A stretch of DNA of 64,000 nt from Hyphomicrobiales bacterium (GCA_016185245.1 JACPNZ010000031.1:124001-188000); one strand, 5' to 3'. Shown: positions 8,331 to 22,481, counted from the stretch's first letter. Program-made: numbers and translations. The notes: generated from the letters alone by a model not told the origin.

Positions 8331-9514
8331 ACAGGCTGCCGCTCGATTGCCACGGCGGTCGCCTCGCCGCCGCCGATGCACAGGGAAGCGATGCCGCGCC
8401 GGGCGCCACGCGCAGCCATGGCGTGGAGCAGCGTCACGATGATGCGGACCCCGCTGGCACCGATCGGATGGCCGAGCGCACAAGCCCCGCCATTGACGTT
8501 GACGATGTCGGCGGGAAGGCCGAGATCGCGCATCGCCACCATGGCGACGACTGCGAAGGCCTCGTTGACCTCGTAAAGCTCGACGCTGCCCGGCGGCCAG
8601 TCGAGCTTGGCCAGCAGCGCCTGCACCGCACCTACGGGTGCCGTGGTGAACTGACCCGGCTCGCGGGCATGGCCGGCATGGCCAGCGATCCGCGCCAAGG
8701 GACGGATGCCACGGCGCTCTGCTTCCGATCGCCGCATCAGCACCAGGGCGGCCGCGCCATCGGAAATCGACGAGGAATTGGCGGCGGTCACCGTGCCGCC
8801 CTCGCGGAAAGCCGGGCGCAACTGCGGAATGCGGGTGGGATCGGCCCGGCCGGGTTGTTCGTCCACGGCAAGGCTCACGCAGCCCTTCACAGCGGGCTCG
8901 TTGACCGTGACAGTTTCGCTCGTGAACGCGCCGGAAGAGATGGCGGCGATGGCGCGCTTGAGCGAGCCCAGCGCATAGGCATCCTGGGCCTGGCGCGAGA
9001 ACTGATAGGCCTGGGCTGTGTCCTCGGCGTAGCTTCCCATCAGGCGTCCGGAATAGGCGTCCTCCAGCCCGTCGGTGAACATGTGGTCCTTGACCTCGCC
9101 ATGGCCCAGGCGCAGGCCGCCGCGAGCCTTGGGCAACAGGTAGGGCACATTGCTCATCGACTCCATGCCGCCGGCCACCACGATCCGGTTGCTGCCGGCG
9201 AGGATGCTGTCATGGCCGAGGATCGCCGCCTTCATGCCCGAGCCGCACACCTTGGAGACGGTGGTGGCCGGAGTTGCCTCGCCCAGACCCGCGGCGAGGG
9301 CTGCCTGACGTGCCGGATTTTGCCCGACACCGGCGCCGAGAACATTCCCCATGAGGACCTCGTCGACCTCATTAAGGCCTGCCTCCGCCAGCGCCGCGAC
9401 AATGGCAATGGCGCCAAGCTTCGGTGCCACAAGACCGGCTAGGGCTCCCTGAAAGCTGCCGATTGGGGTGCGCTTTGCCGCCGCGATGACGATGGGGTCA
9501 AGCTTTTCGCTCAT
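8327..9514 (-). CDS. Acetyl-CoA C-acetyltransferase (thiolase)
   Basis: A ~395-residue type II thiolase, last gene of the leucine-degradation operon. It condenses or cleaves acetoacetyl-CoA. The nucleophilic Cys lies in [10 protein letters not shown] (about residue 88). The catalytic His is in [14 protein letters not shown] and the second Cys in SLCIGGGEA near the C-terminus. The ATG at 9514 overlaps the hydratase stop (ATGA), whereas an ATG nine bases upstream would overlap it more. Here it probably processes the acetoacetyl-CoA end of leucine degradation or ketone-body metabolism (inference). Confidence 0.93.
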   Translation of the reverse strand: MSEKLDPIVIAAAKRTPIGSFQGALAGLVAPKLGAIAIVAALAEAGLNEVDEVLMGNVLGAGVGQNPARQAALAAGLGEATPATTVSKVCGSGMKAAILGHDSILAGSNRIVVAGGMESMSNVPYLLPKARGGLRLGHGEVKDHMFTDGLEDAYSGRLMGSYAEDTAQAYQFSRQAQDAYALGSLKRAIAAISSGAFTSETVTVNEPAVKGCVSLAVDEQPGRADPTRIPQLRPAFREGGTVTAANSSSISDGAAALVLMRRSEAERRGIRPLARIAGHAGHAREPGQFTTAPVGAVQALLAKLDWPPGSVELYEVNEAFAVVAMVAMRDLGLPADIVNVNGGACALGHPIGASGVRIIVTLLHAMAARGARRGIASLCIGGGEATAVAIERQPV

Positions 9515-10293
9515 CTCTGCCATGGCGCGTCCGCCTTTCCGAAGAACGCCGAGATGCCGTCGCGGGCCTCAACACTCTCCCAGCGGTCCGCCAGGGCCTC
9601 GATAGTTTCAGCCTCGCCAATCGCTCCGGCCGCGATCAATCTGAATAATCGCTTGGCATCGGCAATGGCGCCTGGCGCGCAGGCCAGCGCCTGCGCCACG
9701 TGCCTTTCGCTCACCCCGGCGAGTCTATCCGCCTCCGCGACTTCCGAAACCAGGCCGATGCCCTTGCCCTCCTCGGCGCCGAACGCCATCCCGTGCAGCG
9801 CCAGGCGGCGCAGTGCTGCGGCACCAATACGCCGGTGGAGATAGGGCGCGATGGTTGCCGGGATGAGACCGAGCCTGGTTTCGCTCAGCGCAAAGCGCGC
9901 CGCCGGGTTGGCAATCACCACGTCGCAGACGGCGGCAAGGCCAACTCCCCCGCCATAGGCGGCACCGTCGATCACACCGATGACCAACTTGGGAAGTTCG
10001 TCCATCGCCCGCAACATCGCCGCCAGATGCCGTGCCGCCTCCTCACGCTCGCCACGGGAGGCGTCGACCTGCTGCTTCATCCAGCCCAGATCGCCACCGG
10101 CACAGAAGCTCGTGCCGGCGGCGCCAAGTACTACCACCCGCACCGCATCGTCGGCGGCGAGCCGTCCCGCCGCTTCGGTCAGATCACCGATCATCGCGGC
10201 ATCGAGGGCGTTATGCTTCTGCGGCCGGTTGAGAGTGAGCTTGGCAACTCCCCGGCCATCGATTTCCAGCAGAAGCGTTTCGAACTCCCTCAT
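9511..10293 (-). CDS. liuC: Methylglutaconyl-CoA hydratase
   Basis: A 260-residue crotonase that hydrates 3-methylglutaconyl-CoA to HMG-CoA in leucine catabolism. The oxyanion-hole segments are SFCAGGDLGWMK and DGAAYGGGVGLAAVCD. The following ALSETRLGLIPATIAPY stretch is characteristic of the LiuC/AtuE subgroup rather than of general enoyl-CoA hydratases. It sits between HMG-CoA lyase and thiolase genes with four-base overlaps on both sides, which supports the specific assignment. Confidence 0.92.
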   Translation of the reverse strand: MREFETLLLEIDGRGVAKLTLNRPQKHNALDAAMIGDLTEAAGRLAADDAVRVVVLGAAGTSFCAGGDLGWMKQQVDASRGEREEAARHLAAMLRAMDELPKLVIGVIDGAAYGGGVGLAAVCDVVIANPAARFALSETRLGLIPATIAPYLHRRIGAAALRRLALHGMAFGAEEGKGIGLVSEVAEADRLAGVSERHVAQALACAPGAIADAKRLFRLIAAGAIGEAETIEALADRWESVEARDGISAFFGKADAPWQR

Positions 10294-11150
10294 GCGGGCC
10301 GCCCCAGCAGTTGCGCGATCAATGCCGAGGCCTTCTCCAATGCCCCCATGTCGATGCCGGTCTCATAGCCCTCGTCGGAAAGCATCTGCACCACCTTCTC
10401 GGTCGCGACATTGCCCCTGGCGCCCGGCGCGAAGGGGCAGCCTCCGGTGCCGCCGGCGGAGGTATCGAATACCCTTATGCCGAGTTCCAGCGCCTTGCGG
10501 ATGCAGGCCCGGGCCCGGCCATGGGTATCGTGGAAATGTCCGGCAATGACCGCGGCTGGAACCTGGCGTAGCACGGCATCGAGCAGCATTTCCACCTGCT
10601 CGGGCCAGGCCACGCCGATGGTATCGCCCAGCGAGATTTCGCGGCAGCCCATGTCGAGAAGCGCCACGGCGAGGCGGCACACCGCCTCAGGCACGACCGG
10701 CCCCTCATAGGGACAGGCGATGGCGCAGGAGACATAGCCCCGCACCGGCATGCCATCGCGCTCGGCGGCGCGGCAGACGTCACGGTAGCGGACGAGGCTC
10801 TCCTCGATCGAACAATTGATGTTACGGCGGCTGAAACTCTCGCTGGCGGCGGCAAACACCGCAACTTCATTGGCCCGTGCCGTCATGGCGGCTTCGTAAC
10901 CCTTGAGATTTGGCGTCAGGGCGGCGTAGACAACTCCACTCCGTCGCGCGATGCCCGACAGCACATCGCCGCCGTTGGCCATCTGCGGCACCAGGCGGGG
11001 CGAGACGAAGCTCGCCGCCTCGATGTAGCGCACTCCCGTCGCCGACAGGAGATCGATCAGCCGCACCTTGTCTTCGGTGGCGACGAATGCCGCCTCGTTC
11101 TGCAGGCCATCGCGCGGCGCCACCTCGCAGATCGTCACCGGCTCAGCCAT
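10290..11150 (-). CDS. liuE: Hydroxymethylglutaryl-CoA lyase
   Basis: A 286-residue TIM-barrel lyase that splits HMG-CoA into acetyl-CoA and acetoacetate, the last step of leucine breakdown. The N-terminal [13 protein letters not shown] contains the substrate/metal-binding Arg-Asp pair. The HFHDTHGRA segment supplies metal-binding His residues. [13 protein letters not shown] contains the catalytic Cys. It overlaps both neighbours by a few bases (liuD and liuC), indicating one polycistronic mRNA with translational coupling. Confidence 0.95.
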   Translation of the reverse strand: MAEPVTICEVAPRDGLQNEAAFVATEDKVRLIDLLSATGVRYIEAASFVSPRLVPQMANGGDVLSGIARRSGVVYAALTPNLKGYEAAMTARANEVAVFAAASESFSRRNINCSIEESLVRYRDVCRAAERDGMPVRGYVSCAIACPYEGPVVPEAVCRLAVALLDMGCREISLGDTIGVAWPEQVEMLLDAVLRQVPAAVIAGHFHDTHGRARACIRKALELGIRVFDTSAGGTGGCPFAPGARGNVATEKVVQMLSDEGYETGIDMGALEKASALIAQLLGRPA

Positions 11151-13122
11151 TGCCGTTCCCTATTGTGGCAACGGCCGTGCCTTCGGCGATCTGCGTACCT
11201 TCGGCGGCGTGAATCTCGAGGACGCGCCCATCGCGTTCCGCCTTGAGCGGAAACTCCATCTTCATGGCTTCGACGATCGCCACCATATCGCCGCGCCGAA
11301 CTTCTTCCCCCGCCTTGATGCAAAGCTTGCGGATCAACCCTGGAACCGGCGAGACGACCAGGCCGCCGCCCTCTTCTGTTGTCGAGACGACCTGGCTGGC
11401 GAGTCCGAACTCATAGGGTGTACCGTTAAGCGCCACGGAAATCATGTCGTCATGGCGGAAAAAGGCCGCCCTGACGATACGATCGCCGCAGTCGAGGCGG
11501 ACAGCGGAGTGGTCGAACTCAAGAACCGCGACACGAAGCATCCTGTCTCCGGACGTGACCTCGAAAAGATTGCCCGACCGCATCAGACCGAACGCCCGCG
11601 TCTTGCCGTCAATGAGGAAGCTCGCGTGATGGGCCTCGCCGGGCCACAGACGGAACCCGGTCAAGGTGTCGAAGGGCGATTGGCTGCGCGGCGGTGCCAA
11701 GTATCCGCCCTCTAGCAGCAAGGCCACGGCAACGGCTTCCAGCGCCGGATCGAGTGCGGCCAGCAGACCGGCGATGTCGCGCTCGATCAGTCCCGTGTCC
11801 ACTTCGCCGGCAAGCACTGCCGGATGCCGGACAAGGTTATGCAGAAACGCCAGATTGGTGCGGCAGCCCGCAATCTGGCTTGCGGCAAGCACCCGCGCCA
11901 GACGCTCGAAGGCTTGGTCCCGCGACGGCGCTCCAACGATGAGCTTGCCGAGCATCGGATCGTAATGGGGCGTGACCATGTCTCCCGTTCGAACGCCGCA
12001 ATCGATACGAAGGTTCGGATCCTCGGGAAATTTCAGATGAAGAATTCGCCCGGTCTGCGGCCGGAAATCACGCGCCGGGTCTTCGGCATAGAGCCGGGCT
12101 TCGACGGCATGGCCCGACATCGCCACATCGGCCTGGCGGACCGGCAGGGTCTCGCCGCAGGCCGCCCGCAGTTGCAGTTCCACGAGGTCCAGCCCAGTGA
12201 TCATCTCGGTCACCGGATGCTCGACTTGCAGGCGTGTATTCATTTCCATGAAGTAGAAGCGGTCGGGCCGCAGGCCGACGTTGACGTCGGCGATGAATTC
12301 GACGGTCCCTGCCCCGACATAGCCGACTGCCTTTGCCGCAGAGATGGCGGCAGCGCACATCCGCTCCCGCATCTCCGGGGTCATGCCGGGTGCCGGAGTC
12401 TCTTCGATCACCTTCTGGTGCCGCCGTTGCAGCGAGCAATCGCGCTCGAACAGATGAATGACGTTACCGTGGGCGTCCGCCATCACCTGGATTTCGATGT
12501 GCCGCGCCTTGGTCAGATATTTTTCGATGAGCACCCGGCCGTCGCCGAAGGCAGAGACGGCCTCGCGTTTCGCCCTCTCCAGTTCGCCAGTAAAGTCCGC
12601 CGCCCGCTCGACTCGCCGCATGCCCTTGCCGCCGCCGCCCGCCACCGGCTTGATCAGTACCGGCCAGCCGACGCGCTGAGCTTCCGCTGCAAGCCGTGCT
12701 GGCTGCTGGTCCTCCTCATGATAGCCCGGCAGCAGCGGCACGCCCGCTTTCTGCATCAGGCGCTTGGCCTCGTCCTTCAATCCCATGGCGCGGATCGCGG
12801 CGGCGGGCGGGCCGACGAAAATGAGCCCGGCCCGCACCACGGCTTCGGCAAAATCCGGGTTTTCCGCCAGGAATCCGTAGCCCGGATGGACGGCCTCGGC
12901 GCCGCATTTGCGGGCCACGACGATGATGGCGTCCCGATCGAGATAGCTCTCCGCCGCCGGCGGCGGCCCGATGCGGAAGGCTTCGTCGGCCACCGCCGTA
13001 TGCATTGCTTCGGCATCGGCATCGGAGTAAACGGCGGCCGTTCGAATGCCAAGGCGCCTTGCCGTTCGCGCAATGCGCACGGCGATTTCTCCCCGGTTGG
13101 CGATGAGAAGTTTCTTGAACAT
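11143..13122 (-). CDS. liuD: Methylcrotonoyl-CoA carboxylase, biotin-carboxylase/BCCP subunit
   Basis: A 659-residue biotin-containing alpha subunit of an acyl-CoA carboxylase. From the N-terminus it has biotin carboxylase ([17 protein letters not shown] start, ATP-binding [13 protein letters not shown], catalytic [14 protein letters not shown]), a linker or BT domain, and a C-terminal biotinyl domain with VEAMKMEFP, the Lys being the biotin site. The ORF extends much further upstream but only as antisense-like Arg/Gly-rich shadow. The ATG at 13122, two bases after the liuB stop, gives the family N-terminus. The partner subunit and operon identify the substrate as 3-methylcrotonyl-CoA. Confidence 0.94.
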   Translation of the reverse strand: MFKKLLIANRGEIAVRIARTARRLGIRTAAVYSDADAEAMHTAVADEAFRIGPPPAAESYLDRDAIIVVARKCGAEAVHPGYGFLAENPDFAEAVVRAGLIFVGPPAAAIRAMGLKDEAKRLMQKAGVPLLPGYHEEDQQPARLAAEAQRVGWPVLIKPVAGGGGKGMRRVERAADFTGELERAKREAVSAFGDGRVLIEKYLTKARHIEIQVMADAHGNVIHLFERDCSLQRRHQKVIEETPAPGMTPEMRERMCAAAISAAKAVGYVGAGTVEFIADVNVGLRPDRFYFMEMNTRLQVEHPVTEMITGLDLVELQLRAACGETLPVRQADVAMSGHAVEARLYAEDPARDFRPQTGRILHLKFPEDPNLRIDCGVRTGDMVTPHYDPMLGKLIVGAPSRDQAFERLARVLAASQIAGCRTNLAFLHNLVRHPAVLAGEVDTGLIERDIAGLLAALDPALEAVAVALLLEGGYLAPPRSQSPFDTLTGFRLWPGEAHHASFLIDGKTRAFGLMRSGNLFEVTSGDRMLRVAVLEFDHSAVRLDCGDRIVRAAFFRHDDMISVALNGTPYEFGLASQVVSTTEEGGGLVVSPVPGLIRKLCIKAGEEVRRGDMVAIVEAMKMEFPLKAERDGRVLEIHAAEGTQIAEGTAVATIGNGNG

Positions 13123-13124
13123 CG

Positions 13125-14725
<1,601 letters not shown>

Positions 14726-14729
<4 letters not shown>

Positions 14730-15895
14730 CGCTCGGCCGTCTCGTCGTAGAGCTCGCGGCCGATCAGCATGCGGCGGATTTCCGAGGTGCCGGCGCCGAT
14801 CTCGTAAAGCTTGGCATCGCGCAGGAGCCGGGCCACCGGAAAGTCGTTGGTGTAGCCGTTGCCGCCCAGCGCCTGGATGGCATCGAGCGCCATCAGCGTC
14901 GCCTTCTCGGCGGCGTAGAGAATGCAGCCGGCGGCGTCCTTGCGGGTCGTCTCGCCCCGGTCGCAGGCCGCCGCCACCGCATAGACATAGGCGCGGCAGG
15001 CATTGAAGGTCGTGTACATGTCGGCGAGTTTGGCCTGCATCAATTGAAACTGGCCGATCGGCTGGCCGAACTGCTTGCGCTCATGCACATAGGGAACGAC
15101 GCTGTCGAGACAGGCCGCCATGATGCCGAGCGGTCCCGCCGCCAGCACCACCCGCTCGAAATCCAGCCCCGACATCAGCACCCGCACCCCTTCGCCTTCT
15201 TCCCTGAGCCGGTTCTCGAAGGGCACCTCGCAATCCTCGAACACCAGCTCGCAGGTGTTGGAGCCGCGCATGCCGAGCTTGTCGAGCTTGGGCGAAGTCG
15301 AAAATCCCTTCATGCCGCGCTCGACCAGAAACGCCGTGATGCCGCGCGGGCCCGCCTCCGGATCGGTCTTCCCATAGACGACGAGCACCGATGCGTCGGG
15401 CCCGTTGGTGATCCACATCTTGCGGCCGTTCAGCACATAGCGGTCGTTGCGGCGCTCGGCCCTGAGCTTCATCGAGACGACATCGGAGCCCGACTCCGGC
15501 TCCGACATGGCAAGTGCTCCGACATGCTCACCGGAAATGAGCTTGGGCAACACCCGGCGCTTCTGTTCCTCGTTGCCATTCCGGTAGATCTGGTTGACGC
15601 AGATATTGGAATGAGCGGCATAGGAAAGCGCCACCGAGGCCGAGGCGCGGCTCAACTCCTCGACCACCATGCAGTGCGCCAGGTAGCCGAGGCCAGCACC
15701 GCCATAATCCTCGCTTACGGTGATGCCGAGAATGCCGAGTTCGCCCATCTCCTTCCACAGATGCGAGGGAAACTCGTTGTTGCGATCGACCTCGGCGGCG
15801 ATCGGCGCCACCCGATCGGCAGCGAAGCGCCGGACGCTCTCCCGCAGGGCATCGATGTCGGGGCCGAGGGCGAAGTTGAGGCCGCCTTGATACAT
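14726..15895 (-). CDS. liuA: Isovaleryl-CoA dehydrogenase
   Basis: A 389-residue FAD-dependent acyl-CoA dehydrogenase, first gene of the liu operon, converting isovaleryl-CoA to 3-methylcrotonyl-CoA. Recognisable parts are [37 protein letters not shown], the FAD-binding [10 protein letters not shown], the [12 protein letters not shown] segment with the Glu used as base in this subfamily, and [13 protein letters not shown] near the C-terminus. The ATG at 15895 gives the normal [12 protein letters not shown]-terminus, and the ORF upstream of it is not family-like. The 103-base gap to the divergent bkdA1 must hold both promoters. Confidence 0.95.
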
Positions 15896-15968
15896 GCTCC
15901 GGTCTCCGCCGCACTGTGCGACGCCAGTCATGATACGCCGATTGCCGGCCCGATCAATTCGGGAGTAA

Positions 15969-18271
<2,303 letters not shown>

Positions 18272-18276
18272 CGGCG

Positions 18277-19479
18277 ATGGCCCGCTTCGTCTTCAAGCTT
18301 CCCGATGTGGGCGAGGGCATCGCCGAGGCCGAGATCGTCAAGTGGCATGTCAATGTCGGCGAGGCAATCCGGGAAGAACAGCCGCTGGTCGATATCATGA
18401 CCGACAAGGCTACCGTCGAGATCGCCGCACCGGTCAGCGGAACCCTCAGCGCCCGGACCGGCGAGGAAGGCAGCCGGCTCGCCGTCGGCGCCGAACTGGC
18501 GGTGATCGAGACGGCAGGAGAGGCACCGTCACGGCCGGTGGTAGGCGGGACTGCGAACATTGAATCCGTGCCGCGTCCACAGCCTTCCGCCAAAGCAAGC
18601 GGCAAGGCCCTTGCCGCACCCGCCGTGCGAGCCCGCGCCACGTCGCTGTCAATCGATCTCGCCTCTGTTAGTGGCAGCGGCCCCGGCGGGCGGATCGAGC
18701 ATGCCGACCTCGACCGCCCGCTGCAGGCGAAGGACGCCAAGGCACCGCCCGCGCCTCCTCTGGCGCCATTGGAGGATGGGGCTGAAGATATCAAGATCTT
18801 CGGCTTGCGCCGGCGCATCGCCGAACGCATGCAGGACGCCAAGCGCCGCGTACCGCATTTCGCCTATGTCGAAGAGGTCGACGTTCAGGAACTGGAGAAT
18901 TTACGCGCCGCGCTCAACAGCAAGCGCGACTCCAAGCCTCACCTGACGGTGTTGCCGTTTTTGATCCGCGCCATCGTTGCCGCCATTGCCCGACATCCCT
19001 TCGTCAATTGTCACTTCGACGATGCCAATGGGATAATTCGCCGCTTCAAATCGGTGCATGCCGGTATCGCTACCCAGACTGAGCGCGGATTGCTGGTGCC
19101 GGTCATTCATCATGTCGAGGCGATGAACGTCTGGCAACTCGCCGCGGAAATTGCCCGGCTCAGCGAGGCGGCGCGGGCCGGCAAATCGGAGCGCCGCGAC
19201 CTGACCGGCTCGACCATCACCGTTACCAGTCTCGGCGCCCTGGGCGGGCTCATGGCGACGCCCATCATCAATCCGCCCGAGGTGGCAATCGTCGGCGTCA
19301 ACCGGATCGCCGAGCGGGCCACGGTGATCGACCACGACATCGTGGTGCGCAAGATGATGAACCTGTCGTCGTCCTTCGACCATCGCATCGTCGACGGGCA
19401 TCAGGCGGCAGCCTTCATTGCCGAAGTTCGCGCCAGGCTGCAGCACCCGCTGGACCTGGTTACCGGCGACACCGCATGA
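18277..19479 (+). CDS. bkdB: Branched-chain 2-oxoacid dehydrogenase E2 (dihydrolipoamide acyltransferase)
   Basis: About 400 residues in three parts. A lipoyl domain (residues 1-76) carries the lipoylated Lys in IMTDKATVEI (about K44). A peripheral E3/E1-binding domain lies around residues 108-140, with SGSGPGGRIEHADL. The C-terminal acyltransferase core (from ~175) has the active-site DHRIVDGHQAA. An in-frame GTG at 18268 overlaps the bkdA2 stop (GTGA) and is an equally possible start. No E3 (lpd) gene follows; the next gene is on the opposite strand and unrelated. E3 must come from elsewhere. Confidence 0.94.
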   Translation: MARFVFKLPDVGEGIAEAEIVKWHVNVGEAIREEQPLVDIMTDKATVEIAAPVSGTLSARTGEEGSRLAVGAELAVIETAGEAPSRPVVGGTANIESVPRPQPSAKASGKALAAPAVRARATSLSIDLASVSGSGPGGRIEHADLDRPLQAKDAKAPPAPPLAPLEDGAEDIKIFGLRRRIAERMQDAKRRVPHFAYVEEVDVQELENLRAALNSKRDSKPHLTVLPFLIRAIVAAIARHPFVNCHFDDANGIIRRFKSVHAGIATQTERGLLVPVIHHVEAMNVWQLAAEIARLSEAARAGKSERRDLTGSTITVTSLGALGGLMATPIINPPEVAIVGVNRIAERATVIDHDIVVRKMMNLSSSFDHRIVDGHQAAAFIAEVRARLQHPLDLVTGDTA

Positions 19480-19509
19480 GACACTGTTGCGCCGGGCGTT
19501 CGCAGACTT

Positions 19510-21513
19510 TCACTTCCCGGCTGCCAGCAGTGCGGGCATTAGCCTCTGCCGCCAGCTATTCACTTCCGCAACCCTCAGCTCATCCCCGATCTCGACGCTG
19601 TTACCAGCGCTTTCGGCAGGTTCCGCACGCGGCCCCGAAAGCAATCCTCGCACCCGAACCGCCGACCGGCCGAGCGCCAGCAAACGGTCCAGCGCCCCGG
19701 CAGCTTCGTTCGCATCGCCGATTTGCAAGCTCCGCGTCAGGTCATACACTGCATCAAACCACGGCGTAACCAGGCAGCGCCGCACCGGCAAAACAGCTGG
19801 CCATTTCTCTACAAGTTCAGCAAAATTGACCTCAATGTCGTTCAGCCGCTCCTCGCTTATCGTGCCGCTTGCACCGCCCGCTGCCAATTCGGCCCCTGCC
19901 ATACCGGGTTCGACCGCCCGTTGTGCCGTCATGCCAGCTGCGACCGCCCCGCTGCCGCTCCCACCCAGCGCGGCCTCAAGGATCGCCCGTCGTTCGCCAT
20001 CGGCTGCCTGCGCCAGTTCCGCCGCGCGCTTGGCACTTTGACTGGTTCTGATGAATATGTATCCAAACAACACCGGTTCGCCAAACAGACTTCCGTAGTC
20101 TTGCGGCAGTTGAATGCCCCGTAACAGCGGCTGCAAGCCCGAAAGCCTGGCAAGTGCTACCATTTCCATATCGTTCCAGTAGCTAATGAAGCCAGACGTC
20201 GCCAGCCCCCAACGCCGCAACTCGTTCCGCAGGTATCGGCAGAATCGCTCGACCGCAACCTCACGCCGCTTGTGGACCAACATTCGAAATCCATCGAGAA
20301 TCGGAGCAAGCTCGTTTTGCGCTCCGACGATGATCGCTCTATTGTCCTTGATGACCCTCGTCATCTCCGCCATCACGTCTCTTATTTTCATGTAGTTAAT
20401 GGCATTTACGCAAATGATGTTGTCGACGCTTGCGTCGCCCAGCTGCATCGCGGCGGCGTCCTGAAGAGCGAATTTGATCCTTCCGTCGATATGATCCTGA
20501 CTCTGCCTCTGCATGAATTCGACAAACAACTTGTTCTTATCTATGGATATAGCCCGAACGTTCCCTGCCACACCGAGAGCCGCCAACGCCCAGTTCCCGA
20601 TGCCGCCGCCGATGTCCAGCACTATGCTGTTGTTGCCCGGCTCGGCCGCCGCGCCGATCCCGTGGCGGCGCAGAAACTGCGTCGTCGACGTCGTGCCGGC
20701 CTTGAGCTTTTCAAAATAGTACTCAAAATCCCCCGGTGAAACGCAGGTCCTGAGGGTGTCATCAACCTTCGCCGACAGATACACCCGCCTGACAAAAGCC
20801 AAAGCGTCGCCGGCGTTCGCAATCGCCTTAAGATCTTTCCCACGCGCGCTCTGATAGCTTACCAAATCGCGAGCCCCGAGATTTTCATAGTGTTTTTGTT
20901 TCAGCATATCTAGAACGCGAGCGAATTCCGTAAAACAGTTATCGGTCCAGTATGCAGGATGGACCTGGATGACCGCGACGGACGGATTGGAGCGGCGATC
21001 GAACACTCGCTTAAAATATCCGAATTCGACTGGCCTGAAGTATTGAGTTCCGATTTCCGGCGTGAGGAGATGTTTGCGAGCAATGTTGGCCGGGCTCTCG
21101 TTCAACGAATCGACAAAATAGAACGTATCGAATTCGTCAGTCTGCGCGATATCCGCCGCGCAGTTGGCGTTGATCGCGTTGTAGGGAGCCCCGAACACTT
21201 TCGGCCGTACGCTTGTCGTGTCCTCAATTACTTTTTGCGCCAGCAGGATATCGGCAACCCGTTCTTGGGGCGACATTTGGTTGAGGTCTCGATGCCTGAA
21301 AGAGTGGTTCCAGAATTCGACAGACATCGTCTCGCTGAGATATCTTGCCAAGTATCTCGACTGCGCGTTGCGACTGTAATCCGAACCGACGATCCCGATG
21401 CTCGGCAGAAAGGCGTGTTCCACGCAAACATCGACAAATTTACGCCAGTTGTCGATCAGCGGACCGCGGCCGAAGTCATCGGCTTTTATGATGGCCATCT
21501 TGAAGTCAAACAT
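19510..21513 (-). CDS. Polysaccharide-deacetylase-like / SAM-methyltransferase fusion protein
   Basis: A 667-residue two-domain protein that I cannot match to a named family as a whole. Residues ~1-225 look like a NodB/YdjC-type deacetylase fold: ADDFG at 11-15 (metal Asp pair), H70-x3-H74 in WNHSFRHRD, FGAPY at 108-111 and a late VHPAYW with H185. Residues ~293-480 are a class I SAM-dependent methyltransferase with VLDIGGGIGNWA (298-309), an acidic ISID strand end, and CVNAINYM. Residues ~520-560 are Ala/Gly-rich linker, then a helical tail. No signal peptide is seen. A GAGGTAG ribosome-binding site precedes the ATG at 21513. Base composition is visibly more A+T-rich (especially 20,850-21,500) than neighbouring genes, suggesting transfer. 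A role in modifying a cell-surface sugar is inference. Confidence 0.72.
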   Translation of the reverse strand: MFDFKMAIIKADDFGRGPLIDNWRKFVDVCVEHAFLPSIGIVGSDYSRNAQSRYLARYLSETMSVEFWNHSFRHRDLNQMSPQERVADILLAQKVIEDTTSVRPKVFGAPYNAINANCAADIAQTDEFDTFYFVDSLNESPANIARKHLLTPEIGTQYFRPVEFGYFKRVFDRRSNPSVAVIQVHPAYWTDNCFTEFARVLDMLKQKHYENLGARDLVSYQSARGKDLKAIANAGDALAFVRRVYLSAKVDDTLRTCVSPGDFEYYFEKLKAGTTSTTQFLRRHGIGAAAEPGNNSIVLDIGGGIGNWALAALGVAGNVRAISIDKNKLFVEFMQRQSQDHIDGRIKFALQDAAAMQLGDASVDNIICVNAINYMKIRDVMAEMTRVIKDNRAIIVGAQNELAPILDGFRMLVHKRREVAVERFCRYLRNELRRWGLATSGFISYWNDMEMVALARLSGLQPLLRGIQLPQDYGSLFGEPVLFGYIFIRTSQSAKRAAELAQAADGERRAILEAALGGSGSGAVAAGMTAQRAVEPGMAGAELAAGGASGTISEERLNDIEVNFAELVEKWPAVLPVRRCLVTPWFDAVYDLTRSLQIGDANEAAGALDRLLALGRSAVRVRGLLSGPRAEPAESAGNSVEIGDELRVAEVNSWRQRLMPALLAAGK

Positions 21514-22070
21514 ACGAATCTACCTCACGAGTCATTGAACCGGCTCCGCTCGCCGGCACAGGCCTGATCGTGATGACGGCAACCTTCCGCATCAATCTGC
21601 CTTGTGGCGCGAGCCGACGGATACCCGGCGCTCATCGAAGCTGCTGAGTGGTTGGGCGAGGATCAGTCATTTGCTGACACTCTCCTGTTGGCCGGTTGGT
21701 GCGTTTGACTCTGACGGCATGGTCATTCGGGTCCGCATATATCCTGGCGTTGGTTCAAGCGTAACCGCTTTTGACGGCATTCGCGCATTTCAAATGTTTA
21801 ACCTGATTCCTGGAGCGCAGCTCGCTTACAGGGGCGTTTCGAAATCTTCGTAACCGGCCGATGGGAGGTGTGCAGTTTTCGCTTTGCTTGCAAACGCTTG
21901 CTTTTTTAATTCAAATACCTGGCGGTTTTGACGCTAGTTACGGTCCTATTTTAGCTAAGCGGGTTACCTGGTATTTAGTACCATCGGCATCATTAATTGA
22001 TCGTAACTTTGTCTCGTGGCACGGTTTCATCGTTCGTTAATCAACGCGGCGGAAAGCCAGGAGGAACCAG
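21514..22070. other. A+T-richer intergenic region between divergent genes
   Basis: This 557-base gap lies between the divergent deacetylase-methyltransferase gene and the Gly-rich protein gene. No convincing gene is present. An 83-codon ORF (21602-21853) has no ribosome-binding site, no recognisable motif and no coding-like composition. The part from about 21,880 to 22,040 is clearly A+T-rich, with runs such as TTGCTTTTTTAATTC, and must carry the promoter of the Gly-rich gene. No strong inverted repeat was identified by eye. Confidence 0.6.
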
Positions 22071-22481
22071 ATGGATTCTAAGAAATTGTTATCGATTCTT
22101 GGCGTGGCCGGCGTTGTCGTCCATGTCGCGGGGGGTACCACATCCCTGGCCAAAGCCACATCCTCGCCGGACGCGCTCCAGCAGATCCTGCAAACCAGTC
22201 CGACCAGCGACGACGCTTCGGCAGCCTTTCAGATGCTGGCCGAACGGGCCAGCGGCAAGAGTGGCGGCGGTAAGGGCAAGAGCGGCGGCGAAGGTGGCGG
22301 CAAGGGCAAGAGCGGCGGCGAAGGTGGCGGCAAGGGCGGTAACGAAGGCCATGGCGGCGGTAACAACGGCGGCGGTGGCAACCATGGCGGCGGAGACGAT
22401 GGCGACAATGGCGGTGGCGATGGCACCGACGACGGTGGCGATCACGGAAATGGTAACGGCGGCGGCCATTACGAGGGCTGA
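22071..22481 (+). CDS. Small Gly-rich repeat protein, probably secreted
   Basis: A 136-residue protein with no recognised family. A short basic N-terminus (MDSKK) and a hydrophobic stretch (LLSILGVAGVVVHVAGG, residues 6-22) suggest a signal peptide. A short helical segment (DALQQILQTSPTSDDASAAFQMLAERASG) follows. From ~61 to the end it is almost only Gly, Asp, Asn, Lys, Glu and His, starting with a decapeptide GGGKGKSGGE repeated and then diverging to GGDDGDNGGG-type sequence. A perfect AGGAGG Shine-Dalgarno lies seven bases before the ATG, implying strong translation. Acidic Gly/Asp-rich tails can bind cations, but this is speculation. Confidence 0.7.
   Translation: MDSKKLLSILGVAGVVVHVAGGTTSLAKATSSPDALQQILQTSPTSDDASAAFQMLAERASGKSGGGKGKSGGEGGGKGKSGGEGGGKGGNEGHGGGNNGGGGNHGGGDDGDNGGGDGTDDGGDHGNGNGGGHYEG
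22271..22340 (+). repeat. 30-base tandem repeat inside the Gly-rich gene
   Basis: Two nearly identical 30-base units (22271-22300 and 22301-22330, differing only at their first base) are followed by the first bases of a third that then diverges. They encode the decapeptide KGKSGGEGGG. Copy number could vary between strains by slippage without disturbing the frame. Confidence 0.85.

Noticed and set aside
19418-20041. A plus-strand frame after bkdB considered as a possible E3 or extra bkd gene.
   Set aside because: It has no FAD/NAD motifs and lies opposite the 3' end of the deacetylase-methyltransferase gene.
21602-21853. An 83-codon ORF in the A+T-rich gap.
   Set aside because: No ribosome-binding site, no recognisable motif, and composition unlike neighbouring genes.
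22261-22340. The 30-base repeats considered as a CRISPR-like array.
   Set aside because: Units are directly adjacent without spacers and are in-frame coding repeats.
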